From the NCBI RefSeq assembly GCF_018304825.1, contig NZ_CP072648.1, positions 1,471,501 through 1,535,500 on the forward strand: a DNA stretch of 64,000 bases. Direction: 5' to 3'. Origin of the DNA: Chloracidobacterium validum (GTDB lineage Bacteria; Acidobacteriota; Blastocatellia; Chloracidobacteriales; Chloracidobacteriaceae). Within the stretch, counting starts at the first letter, position 1. Each line of letters opens with the position of its first letter. The translations under genes and the position numbers were made by a program. Below, piece after piece: positions 30,601-37,531 of the stretch. The notes below the pieces were generated by a model. That model was not told the origin of the DNA. It made no database searches and saw nothing but the letters and a program-made list of their open reading frames with translations.

Positions 30601-32207
30601 TTTGACGCGGTCGGAAAGTCCCGCACAAACGCATCGCCAAGTTTGATGACGGTTTCATATTCGCCCATTGCCGAAAAGGCTTGAAGCAGCCTGGACTGGA
30701 GCGCCGGGAGCTGCGCCGACTGAGGGTATTCTGTCTGAAGCGCGGTAAAAAAGCGGTAGGCCAGCGCCCGGTTGAAGTATGCCGTTGCCGAACGGTTTGC
30801 CCGATCATATTCACGCGGGATGTTGTTGCCGGCCAGAATGAGCGACAGCACACCGTTGAGAAAGCCCGCGCCCTGGTCAACTTGGGCAATATCGGCGTAA
30901 AGCGACAGGTCGCCCGCGCTCAGTGTGACGCCGACATCACCGGCATCGAGCAGCGCGGCGGCCAGTCTGGCCAGCGTTGCCTCCCGCTCCGGCGAACCTG
31001 GAGTAGCCCCACCTGTGGCGTGCAGCGAATAGAGAAACCGGGCAGCCAAGTCGTACTGCCCGATGTTCATGCCCATGGTGGCGGCGCGGTCGAGTTCATC
31101 GCGTGACCAACCGGTTTGCGCGCGGCGTTTCTCCAGGTCCATCAGGGTCTGGGCCGCGGCTGACAGGTTTCCCTCATAGGCCAGCACATTGAACAACCTG
31201 GCAGCCGTATCGAAGTCGGTGGCTCCCTTGCGGAAACGCTCTTGAAGCTGGCGACGGTAAGTTCGGTAGCGACCATATCGCCGGAGGAACTCATACCAAT
31301 CCCGAACGACCACCCGCGGCCACAGCGGGTCAAAAGCTCGGTCATAGACGGCAATGGCGGCGTCGCGTTCTCCGCGCCTGTCATACAGGCTTGCCCGTCG
31401 TTTGAGAAAATAGGCAGCTTCATCGGGATACTTTGGCTGCCACTCGTCAAGCGCGCGGAGCGCGTCATCGAACTTTGACGTTGCCTCCAACCGCTCCAGG
31501 TAACGCTTCAGGAAGGTTAGGTCTTCAGGGTATCGCTCGATGAGTTGCCGATAAAAAGCCGTGACATCAATGCCGCGCAGGGCATGGTTTTGCGCCAACG
31601 CCGCCAGGCGATCGGCAATGGCCTGGCGCTCGACAGGCGACGGCACGAGCAGCGCCAGACGTTGAAGCGTACGGGCTTCCTCGGCGTAGAGACCGCGTCC
31701 ATGCTGGAAAGCCGCCAGACGGCGCAGCCCATCGGCTCCTTCAGGACGCAAGTTGGCATAGCGGGTCATCAGTTGGATGGCCTTGGGCGTGTTGCCCAGG
31801 TATTCGTTCAGACGCGCGCCATAGCGGAGCAGGCGCACGTCAGCCGGATATTTGGCCTGCAACGCCGCAATGGCCGCTTCGGCTTCCACGAATGGCAGGG
31901 GAACAAATGTCGTGCCACCAAAAAACGTCTCGGTGCGGTAGAGCGCATCCCGCAACTCGGCTGGCGTTGCCCGGCTGGCGTCAGTTGTCGGCTGGGCCGC
32001 CGGAGTTGTCGGCTGGGCCGCCGGCGGCTTGGACGGAGCTGGCTTTTGTGTGGGCGAACCAGGCGGTTTCGACTGCGCCGCCACCAGCCGGTATGGAGTC
32101 GGCCAGTGTGGAGCCGTCAACGTGAAAACCAATGCGGCAAGCGCGAACGCGCGCGCAAAGGGCAAAGGCCGCCAACCGGCTTGCCGAGCGTGACACAAAC
32201 GATTCAT
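24603..32207 (-). CDS. Giant exported TPR protein (2534 residues)
   Basis: This is a 2534-residue protein from ATG 32207; a longer start at 32351 is possible but the signal-like segment starts after it. An N-terminal Arg-rich stretch precedes FARAFALAALVFTLTAPHW, a signal peptide or anchor. A Pro/Ala/Thr/Lys linker (AQPTTPAAQPTT) comes next, then almost the whole remaining chain is TPR-like helix pairs, e.g. KFDDALRALDEWQPKYPDE, DYRRTLTLQLAKRQREAGQ, GRYDEALATLKRASELDPQ, RYPEALEHARLARELAPEN. This suggests a large superhelical scaffold in the periplasm. I find no enzymatic motif. It ends FGLTPTSDLDFTDTLGTLR. Its transcript probably continues into moxR. No close family is recognised. Confidence 0.85.
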   Translation of the reverse strand: MNRLCHARQAGWRPLPFARAFALAALVFTLTAPHWPTPYRLVAAQSKPPGSPTQKPAPSKPPAAQPTTPAAQPTTDASRATPAELRDALYRTETFFGGTTFVPLPFVEAEAAIAALQAKYPADVRLLRYGARLNEYLGNTPKAIQLMTRYANLRPEGADGLRRLAAFQHGRGLYAEEARTLQRLALLVPSPVERQAIADRLAALAQNHALRGIDVTAFYRQLIERYPEDLTFLKRYLERLEATSKFDDALRALDEWQPKYPDEAAYFLKRRASLYDRRGERDAAIAVYDRAFDPLWPRVVVRDWYEFLRRYGRYRTYRRQLQERFRKGATDFDTAARLFNVLAYEGNLSAAAQTLMDLEKRRAQTGWSRDELDRAATMGMNIGQYDLAARFLYSLHATGGATPGSPEREATLARLAAALLDAGDVGVTLSAGDLSLYADIAQVDQGAGFLNGVLSLILAGNNIPREYDRANRSATAYFNRALAYRFFTALQTEYPQSAQLPALQSRLLQAFSAMGEYETVIKLGDAFVRDFPTASNAAEIALQTAEAEARLGRRADERKRLVALLDRLAAQHPRGKALMPVSARRWVFTPEALPSGSAELTASSYRIYDPTDANESDDQDDFQFYDYPSDYLGRTVEPRETITYASVLERVIASFAAESQNANESAAGAPAAKPVPNPTLAFLYGEIKKHPREEGLYERLLRWLGQQSLVDEQLRAYRQAVQRFGDNTWRHRLARWFVRNERQAAFAEYSKQLVAALDDEDLAAYLQAFFADVQLGENNNDARLYLQLFRFAHDRFPTNLFFVRGLLTYYRATNRMMDWTRLAGQYYFADPTLRNEYLAYLSEKNRLAASYETAKAQPSASYRQFAADAALWLSRHEEAIEAYRELAAKYPGDAYYSERLATLLRSLAPVLPTARDEAASVWAGLSKVYPTESRFPTLAGEVRAEVGDWEGAKAYWEQLIQRAPGNPEAYLELATLYWDYYRYDDAIQTLRVLRERLRDDTLYAYQLGALYEERQQRDLALAEYVAALTTAGPEREQVIARLATLSRRKDGAARIEATFRARLAKQNNPDLVLGYFSYLKQSEQRDAGFDLLAREAAQRTELPFLDVVRDEFRRAGRAADERRVLERLVTLARDERENIKYRLQLASFFENRNQREDALRTLDSLARDYPNNLGVAQEVGSFYGRLGAIDKAVTLAQASRSLAVGDYRRTLTLQLAKRQREAGQVANAEATLREWYAANPTDTEAFTQLADLLGDTKRDADLAALYKQGLATLAAGADEAQLRGGYIRVLTRLGRHGEAVDQHIELINREPEDLARLRTALQYAEQHNLLERLVRYYSDLATKADRNYRWNVVLAEIYRFQGDLGGVAAQYARAVVNEPQRGDFRQALAVAYRQAGRYDEALATLKRASELDPQNPVWATATADVYLEQGKPDQAVAALRESFSKRKQLSAQVYFSAAEALLTAGFVAEAGGFYDEGFGRVMKSPGSEVFGEEDVTRWLRTVVYRESAVAALGKLETLAAALAKAPQTSMTSRGRDLLDATVRPARFPKLVRDYATAAQLAELDNALAQRLMRAVVNSPDFQRLTALAANASLYRAYETALIRAKDAAQAARRSATDPGYVNALRGLLAFYQARLDTTAALKLLAEEEARDRFPGSFDFVAARADFCRNVGDVAAEKSVLEQYYRQRTGALVSDEQPLVTRLLQLLHQQGDRAALQRLAASYSPYQLQVINFFVYVREKELARLAIENAGQPAAWQKARLAQLELYFRNQSPEVEAMYRQVLGLRPIGEQANRKPDPAGEVIGEDWFRTARNYGIWLTLDDARAADALRFLVAETEAAPRSAEAQTALSNFLRARKRYPEALEHARLARELAPENPEALAAEGAALYEMGNQPAALGTWRRILDNRRGALEAHLTFLSVMAGYGLLNDALPPVEAFLIGKLRERADEDAYEPLVGLLTTLARERPAAEAVIVPLFLRVIAAVPDDTRLGLRLTLTDALPVRMRTACYRLVNEQLANQILNAYSRGDYELYTEDSFNGETLAGALSQVQQAWAAALVASKAYTEAERELRGMATLRETLFGRMREDAPPDLYVSKPEDFAVAPEWLVMAQSVVDIRSDRLPAAVERLQRFVAESQETTNDAEPSSDDAGQRARHAYYLLLNEGQAGAALAFLETYYRLQSVQDSSLATALGRIETQFMRQETDAALQQLTRLVARDPQTQTLGDAAALAATYGAYASALQWRQQLYKRFPGDAENRIELARMLARTGDIAAAATHLYDVALDRRLSTEERARGLEQLVAIVRRQPSVGETWVGKSTSVDAENLTVLATLQDALGRTTEAQKTFEQAAQLPYATTAQLALGNFLERTNRPGEAAKVYVRALRESRSSDRENVIRAALASNQAALALALASNVQVLSPESAVDTVSLNFAYTQPVGTPPAVAYESAAREAATARQTAQRALLVRLSAVALAQRDEPSALRFAQALRGIADTKATVEEAERLLAEARQRLDQQPALKTLFGLTPTSDLDFTDTLGTLR
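31984..32025 (-). repeat. Two tandem 21-bp copies in the giant TPR gene linker
   Basis: The sequences 31984-32004 and 32005-32025 are near-identical 21-bp units that encode AAQPTTP then AAQPTTD in the Pro/Thr linker behind the signal peptide. Such units can expand or shrink by replication slippage. Confidence 0.8.
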
Positions 32208-32300
32208 GGGAGGCGCACCCCATTGAGTTAGCAGTCGGGCACCTGCTGAACGCGATGTTGAAAGCACGCCGGTATTTTGCTGGAATGACTTGCGAGAAGC

Positions 32301-32336
32301 AAAAGAAAAGCGGCGCGCAGTCAACCTGCCGCCGCT
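32301..32336 (-). terminator. Rho-independent terminator of the aspartyl-protease gene
   Basis: On the minus strand a stem of AGCGGCG and CGCCGCT (7 bp, extended by GCAG/CTGC with one bulge) is followed directly by a TTTTCTTTT run. It lies about 75 bp after the stop of the gene at 32411 and before the giant TPR gene, so the two are probably separate transcripts. Confidence 0.75.
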
Positions 32337-32410
32337 CAAGAAGCTTTTCAAGATGGTTGATGGAGACTTTGAAGCCAGCTCTGAGCAAGCTGGTTCAAGA
32401 AGCTGGTTGT

Positions 32411-34105
32411 TCAGGGACGTGGTGGATCGCTGCTGGCCGTTGGCGGCACATCCATCTGGCGCTTGACGATGCCGTTTGGCGTTGGCGTCAACGCAATCCG
32501 CTGGTGGCGAAAATCAATCTCGATTCGACAGTGCGTGAGGAAATCCCCGCCTAAAATACCGCTCTGCTCGAAACCAGACGACTCGTTCAACCGGCGCATG
32601 TCAATCACCGGCATCCGCACATCTGTTCGCACCAAGTCATAAATGCGGAGAGCATTGACCTGAAGCACCGGCACTTTCTCCGCGGCTCCGGCAGCGCCGA
32701 CAATCCGCACGCTCTGGTTGGAGAGAATTTTCGATTGCCAGTTGTGGCGTTCAACGACCGACTGATCAACGACCGAGGCGCTCGCTCCCGAATCCAGAAT
32801 AAAGTTCAGGATTTGCCCGTCATCGAGTTGTGTTTCCAGGCTGATGAGTCCGCTTTCCGTGACGCGGAAAGGCAAGCGCGTTGTTCCCTGGCTAACGGCT
32901 GGTTCCGCCCCATCCTTGAGCGTGCCCTCCCGGGGCGCATAGCGCAAGCCTAGCAAGTGCTGTGGATAGTCCAGTGTGATGGCAAAGTCAGATAACGTTG
33001 AAAGCCCGATGAACCCGTCCACACGGCTGCCATTTTCTGTGACGCTTTGAATATCTCGAAGATAGACCGGCACCGTGCCCAGCTTGATGGGTCCAATTTC
33101 GAGCGACTTGAGCACGCCATACACGATGGGAAACATCCCGTTCCCCCCAACCGCGCGCGCATAGCCACCCGCCGCCACGGAGCGAACACCAATTTTGGCT
33201 GCCGTTTCATTGGAAATCACGCAAGAACTGGCACCGGTGTCCAGAACGAAGTTGAACGGGCCCTTGCCATTGATCCGTACGTTGATGTGCGGACGCCGCC
33301 CCCGTAACTCGAAGGGAATAAACGCTTCGGCTTTTTCCTGAACGACGTTGATGCGCGACGTTCCAAGGTAGGTATAAAAACGGATGACACCCTCGATGCG
33401 TTCCCGGCGCTCGACGTCGGTCTTGGGTGCAAGACGCAGAAAGTTTCGCAAAGATTCGGCCGCAAAGTAGAAATTCTCCAACCGCGAGGCAATGCGGGCG
33501 GCAAGCAGGTAATAATCTGGTTCTTCCGGGCTTTCGTTGATGGCCGTGCTGATAAGCTGGGCTGCCAAGGCAAGTTGATTCTCATAGCAAGCCAGCTCGG
33601 CAATGCCGGCAATGGCAATCGGATTGTCGCGCTTGATGGCCAAAGCCGCCTTCAGGGACTCAAAACCGTCCCGAAACAAACCGGCCCGAACGAGCGCCAG
33701 TCCTGAAAGCGCCAGGGCGTCACTATGCTTCGATGGTAGTTGAAGCAACGGACGCAGTTCTTCATAAGCCGCAGCATGCTGCCGATTCTTGATGAGGACG
33801 TAAGCCAACCCGCAGCGAACCGTGGGCGCATTGGCGTCTAGCGCCAACGCTTGGCGGTAGGTCTGCTCCGCCGCTTCAAGCTCGCCGTTCCGCATCAACT
33901 TTCGCCCTTGCTTCACCAGGCTATTGACTTGGCTGCTCACTTGGCGTTGCGCACCCGGTGATTCATCTCCGCTCGCCGATGCTGGGTATCCCCAAGCTTG
34001 GGGGTTCAGTCCAACCGTGACAAGCGCCAAGCAGAGACTGACTGAGAAACAAACTCGCTTCTCAGTCCTTACCAGCAATCGGGTAGTCAAGAACCGAAGC
34101 CGCAT
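32411..34105 (-). CDS. Exported TPR protein with two aspartyl-protease (retropepsin-like) motifs
   Basis: This is a 564-residue protein with a strong ribosome binding site (GGGAGGA). A signal segment (VCFSVSLCLALVTVGL, about residues 18-33) is followed by TPR-like helices (LIKNRQHAAAYEELRPLL, LFRDGFESLKAALAIKRDNP) to about residue 220. The rest has two aspartyl-protease half-domains. One carries NFVLDTGASSCVIS (DTGAS at 289-293), the other NFILDSGASASVVD (DSGAS at 438-442). Each is followed by a Gly-rich flap-like stretch (GFIGLSTLSDFAITLD, GILGGDFLTHCRIEID). Two Asp motifs in one chain give a pepsin-like pseudo-dimer from retropepsin-type halves. Activity is not proven. A Rho-independent terminator follows. 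Confidence 0.85.
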   Translation of the reverse strand: MRLRFLTTRLLVRTEKRVCFSVSLCLALVTVGLNPQAWGYPASASGDESPGAQRQVSSQVNSLVKQGRKLMRNGELEAAEQTYRQALALDANAPTVRCGLAYVLIKNRQHAAAYEELRPLLQLPSKHSDALALSGLALVRAGLFRDGFESLKAALAIKRDNPIAIAGIAELACYENQLALAAQLISTAINESPEEPDYYLLAARIASRLENFYFAAESLRNFLRLAPKTDVERRERIEGVIRFYTYLGTSRINVVQEKAEAFIPFELRGRRPHINVRINGKGPFNFVLDTGASSCVISNETAAKIGVRSVAAGGYARAVGGNGMFPIVYGVLKSLEIGPIKLGTVPVYLRDIQSVTENGSRVDGFIGLSTLSDFAITLDYPQHLLGLRYAPREGTLKDGAEPAVSQGTTRLPFRVTESGLISLETQLDDGQILNFILDSGASASVVDQSVVERHNWQSKILSNQSVRIVGAAGAAEKVPVLQVNALRIYDLVRTDVRMPVIDMRRLNESSGFEQSGILGGDFLTHCRIEIDFRHQRIALTPTPNGIVKRQMDVPPTASSDPPRP

Positions 34106-34589
34106 GACTTATCCTCCCGTGGGTAAGCAGATGAGACAAATCCGTGCAGGCAAACGCATCACCAGGGGGAAGCGATGGTTTACACACCTAACAAGAGTGG
34201 AGAGGGTCAAAGCCGAGGGTGTCGGACGTCGAATGTCTTCTAGCCCAAAAGCCTTAGTGGGCGAAAAAACCTGAGTGGGCGAAAAAAGAAGAGAAACTAA
34301 TCGTACTACCGGCTACTTTATGTTGCGTGGTGCTACTATAACTCAACTATCTCCTAGGTGCAAAACCTCTGTCAGACAAACCCGCGCCCGAAAATCGTGG
34401 CTTTCCTGGTGAGAGAATCTAGGCAGGGCTGAGACGGCATTTCCGGAAACGTGAGCCACCCAACACTTTTATACGAAACAATCCAGACTGCGGCTCAACC
34501 GGAATTCTTGTTTACCCACCAAGCTTGGATGGCTACGATGTAACCATCTTACGACGTATTGGGCTGCTCGATACTATCCACCGCTAGCC
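34106..34589. other. Divergent intergenic region with a short direct repeat
   Basis: This 484-bp gap separates two divergent genes. It holds the strong RBS of the minus-strand aspartyl-protease gene at its left edge. AGTGGGCGAAAAAA occurs twice, at 34256-34269 and 34274-34287 (18-bp period). No convincing promoter, tRNA or riboswitch is seen; A/T-rich patches (CTACTATAACT near 34330) could hold a promoter. I find no credible coding frame. Confidence 0.6.
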
Positions 34590-35633
34590 ATGAAAATCAT
34601 CTGCCCTGAATGTCAAACCGAAGCCGCGCCGGGCATGAAGTTTTGCCGGAACTGCGGCGAGAAATTACCAGAGAACGGGACTCCGTCAGATTCGGCAGCA
34701 ACCGTCATCGGCACAGCCTTGCCTCCGCCCGACAGTGTCCAGACGGTTGTCAACGCTGCCGTTGCGCCGCCAAAACCGCCACCAGATGCGCTCAAAACCG
34801 TGGTCGGGCAGGCAATCACGCCGCCCAACCCCTCGCCAGATGCCCTCAAAACGGTGGTTGGGCAGGCGGTCATGCCACCCAAACCCTCACCAGACGCCCT
34901 CAAAACCGTAGTTGGGCAGGCAGTCACGCCGCCCAAACCCTCACCAGATGCCCTCAAAACCGTGGTCGGGCAGGCGGTCACACCGCCTACCCCCGCGCCC
35001 GAAGCTCTCAAGGCCGTAGGCGGGGCGTCTGCACCCAGCTCGTTAGGTGAAGCTCCGCAGGCAGTTCGGCCAACGCCGGAAAGCACGTCTGTGGCACATG
35101 GGGAGGATTCCGCCGACCGGAGCGGCAATCGTTTCGTTTACTTTATTCTGGTGCTGGCCGTTCTTGGCTTTCTGGCCGGGCTGGCCATATTTCTGACGGT
35201 TTATGTCTTTGGTGAAAAGCCCAATCCGGTTCCGGCAGCGACCAAAATCGGCACGGAGATTCTGGATTCCTCCATTACGCGGCTTGAGCTGTGCAGCTTT
35301 CGGACACTTCCAAATGAGCCGGATTCGTTTGATGCGCAAACTGTCGCCAATACGTTCCCGCCTGGCATTCGGGCCGTTGCCGTCCGAGTAACCGGACAGC
35401 CCCCAGTGAACGGTGATTACCGGATTGTTTGGCGACGACTTGAGTCACCGGCACCGTTGATGGCGCAGTCCATCCAATCCTTCACAGACACGCAACAGGC
35501 GGTTCGGTTGCTGTATCAGCCAGACGGCAAGCCACTCCCAGCCGGGAACTATGCGGTTGAAATCCAAGACAGTGACCGCCCGTTGGCGCGCGCCTATTTC
35601 ACCATTGGCAGCGCAGCCAACCAACCGACATAG
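34590..35633 (+). CDS. Zinc-ribbon membrane protein with 18-residue repeats
   Basis: This is a 347-residue protein in three parts. First, a zinc ribbon (CPEC at 5-8 and CRNC at 19-22). Second, five tandem 18-residue units of the form PSPDALKTVVGQAVTPPK (about 45-134) plus a partial sixth, then a disordered linker. Third, one membrane span (about 182-207, FVYFILVLAVLGFLAGLAIF) and an outer C-terminal domain of about 140 residues, with pieces such as VAVRVTGQPPVNGDYRIVWR and AGNYAVEIQDSDRPLARAYF, that looks beta-rich. The zinc ribbon would be cytoplasmic. Function unknown. It stands alone on the plus strand and ends 26 bp before the convergent CDF gene. Confidence 0.8.
   Translation: MKIICPECQTEAAPGMKFCRNCGEKLPENGTPSDSAATVIGTALPPPDSVQTVVNAAVAPPKPPPDALKTVVGQAITPPNPSPDALKTVVGQAVMPPKPSPDALKTVVGQAVTPPKPSPDALKTVVGQAVTPPTPAPEALKAVGGASAPSSLGEAPQAVRPTPESTSVAHGEDSADRSGNRFVYFILVLAVLGFLAGLAIFLTVYVFGEKPNPVPAATKIGTEILDSSITRLELCSFRTLPNEPDSFDAQTVANTFPPGIRAVAVRVTGQPPVNGDYRIVWRRLESPAPLMAQSIQSFTDTQQAVRLLYQPDGKPLPAGNYAVEIQDSDRPLARAYFTIGSAANQPT
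34722..34991 (+). repeat. Five tandem 54-bp units inside the zinc-ribbon gene
   Basis: Five consecutive 54-bp units encode the 18-residue repeat (PxPDALKTVVGQA-type). The first is degenerate (PPPDSVQTVVNAAVAPPK) and the next four are nearly the same at DNA level; a partial unit follows to about 35024. Tandem in-frame repeats of this kind change copy number by slippage. Confidence 0.85.
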
Positions 35634-35658
35634 GCCTTGTGGAAGACTACCGACTGAT

Positions 35659-36297
35659 TCAGGAGTTCGCCGAGGGGCGCTGACTTGCCGCAGCGCGTAA
35701 CTCACCGACGGATGAAACGAGAACCCGGCTGGCTGAGTGAAGCAAGAGCAAAACTAGTCCGCTGGCGATAATCAGGTCTGGCCACGCCCGGCCGGTCAGC
35801 CACACCAACCCGGCCGCGGCCAGCACGGAGATATTGGCGGCGACGTCATTGCGGGAACACTCCCAAACAGAACTCATATTGATGTCTTCCTGCCGGTGCT
35901 GCCAGAGCAACCATAAGCAAGTACCGTTTGCAGCGAGACCAAGCAGGCTGAACAATCCCATCACTTCAAACAGTGGGACGGCCGGAGAGATGAGGCGCTG
36001 GACGATTTGCGCCCCAACCCCAACCGCCGCGAGGAAAATCAGGCCGCCCTTGAACAGAGCCACCCAGGCTTTGGCGGTTCGATCCCGCGACACCACATAG
36101 AGACTCAGTCCGTAGGTCAGGGCATCCCCCAGATTGTCCAGGCTATCGGCCAACAGGGCGGTCGAGCGCCCGTACAGCGCCGCTCCCGCAATGACACCAA
36201 ACATCACCGCATTGATGGCGAGTGTGATTTGCAGCGTCCGGCGCTGGCGACCGCGCAGTGTTTCAATGGCGACTTCGTGATTACAGCAGCTTGCCAT
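35659..36297 (-). CDS. CDF-type cation transporter, short form
   Basis: This is a 212-residue membrane protein from ATG 36297; a TTG further upstream is unlikely. It begins with a short Cys/His segment (MASCCNHEV) and carries the CDF metal-site block LADSLDNLGDALTYGLSLY and a second one, SRNDVAANISVLAAAG. Membrane spans are seen at LAINAVMFGVIAGAALY, GGLIFLAAVGVGAQIV, LFSLLGLAANGTCLWLL and others. It lacks the cytoplasmic C-terminal domain of most CDF exporters, which is known for some short members. Likely substrates are Zn2+, Cd2+ or Co2+. It starts one base after the stop of the arsA-like gene, so both form one unit. Confidence 0.88.
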   Translation of the reverse strand: MASCCNHEVAIETLRGRQRRTLQITLAINAVMFGVIAGAALYGRSTALLADSLDNLGDALTYGLSLYVVSRDRTAKAWVALFKGGLIFLAAVGVGAQIVQRLISPAVPLFEVMGLFSLLGLAANGTCLWLLWQHRQEDINMSSVWECSRNDVAANISVLAAAGLVWLTGRAWPDLIIASGLVLLLLHSASRVLVSSVGELRAAASQRPSANS

Positions 36298-36298
36298 A

Positions 36299-37423
36299 TC
36301 AAGCAAAGGTAATGGTCAGGGTGTCGCCGCTGTAATCGGCCCCAACGGCTTCTTTACTCCGCACTTCCGGCGGCAGCGCAATGTTGCGCTTGAAGTGTCC
36401 GATTTCAAGTACAAGCTCGCCAGCTCGGGTCACCAAGTCAAGCCGTTCCAACTCAAGATTGGGCAACTTCAGCTTGAGGGCCGACTGTCCATCCGAACCC
36501 GGTTCAAGCGTCATCAGTGGCGCCGGTGCGCTGTGTTCAAGTGGGTCCTGGGTTTTGAAAATCTGCTCGGCCAGAGTGGTGAGCGCCGAAAGACCGATGA
36601 GGGCTTCCGCTTGCTCCGGAATCTCGATGACCGGCAGCCCGTCCGCCTTGCGCTTGAGGAGCGCCATGCCTTCCTTCTGGACCGGCGACTGTGCATTGAC
36701 GCGATTGACAAAGACCCGATCAACCGGACATTCGTAAAGATAGTGATACGTTGCAAGTCGAAAGCCATCCGTCACGGCCAGCGGTTCTGGTTGGGTTACG
36801 AGTCGGTGGGAAGTCACCTCTGGATTGACCAGCGCTGCCCGCATTTCGCTCACCCGCTTGCTCACCTCCGGGAGCATGTCCATTGGGTTTCGGCTTGGGA
36901 ACAGCGCCTGCATGACCGGCGTCGCCAACAGCGACAGGCGGCGGTACCAGGTTTCAACGCTTGAAAGCAACCACTTGAGGCCTTCCGGCCCGGCCAGCAG
37001 GGTCATCATCCCGGCCGTCGGTGGCGTATCCACCACGACCACGTCATAGCTTCCCTCGCTGATCGCACGCCAAATTTCGGTCATGGTCGTCAGCTCTTCA
37101 AGCGCCGGAAACAGGACGACTTCCTGCACATAAGCCGATTTGCCCGTGCCAATTCCGCGCAAAATCGTGGCGACATAGTCCTGCACCTGCGACCACTGCG
37201 CGCGCATTTCCATCATGGCGCTGACTTCGCGCGCATCCAGATTGGGAGCAATCGAGGTTGGGGCGTGCCCGATTGAAGTTCCGATGACATCGCCGAGATT
37301 GTGTCCGGCGGTGACGCTCATCAGTAGCGTCTTGTGGCCGCGGGCCGCGCAGGCGAGCGCGGTGGCCACTGACAGCGTGGTTTTCCCGACGCCGCCCTTG
37401 CCAAAATACGTCACGATCCGCAT
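36299..37423 (-). CDS. ArsA/GET3-like ATPase with HSP20-like C-terminal domain
   Basis: This is a 374-residue protein from the ATG at 37423, with AAAGGA upstream. The deviant P-loop GKGGVGKTT (8-16) is classical for ArsA/MinD-type ATPases. Other blocks are DVVVVDTPPTAGMM (switch II) and the late VDRVFVNRVNAQSP. The last 80 residues (LKLPNLELERLDLVTRAGEL and LVLEIGHFKRNIALPPEV, in parts) look like the small heat-shock (HSP20-like) domain that many bacterial ArsA homologues carry. It is paired with the CDF transporter gene one base downstream. There is no arsB/arsR here, so a role in tail-anchored or membrane-protein handling, or another metal role, is as likely as arsenite export. Confidence 0.88.
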   Translation of the reverse strand: MRIVTYFGKGGVGKTTLSVATALACAARGHKTLLMSVTAGHNLGDVIGTSIGHAPTSIAPNLDAREVSAMMEMRAQWSQVQDYVATILRGIGTGKSAYVQEVVLFPALEELTTMTEIWRAISEGSYDVVVVDTPPTAGMMTLLAGPEGLKWLLSSVETWYRRLSLLATPVMQALFPSRNPMDMLPEVSKRVSEMRAALVNPEVTSHRLVTQPEPLAVTDGFRLATYHYLYECPVDRVFVNRVNAQSPVQKEGMALLKRKADGLPVIEIPEQAEALIGLSALTTLAEQIFKTQDPLEHSAPAPLMTLEPGSDGQSALKLKLPNLELERLDLVTRAGELVLEIGHFKRNIALPPEVRSKEAVGADYSGDTLTITFA

Positions 37424-37531
37424 AGGTTTTCCTTTGAGAAAAAGACGGTGGTGATCCTTTTCAACGATATGCCGACCAGAGATTGAATGCCACACCAAGG
37501 CGCAGCCTAGTGGACTGCCCCACCAGTCGCC

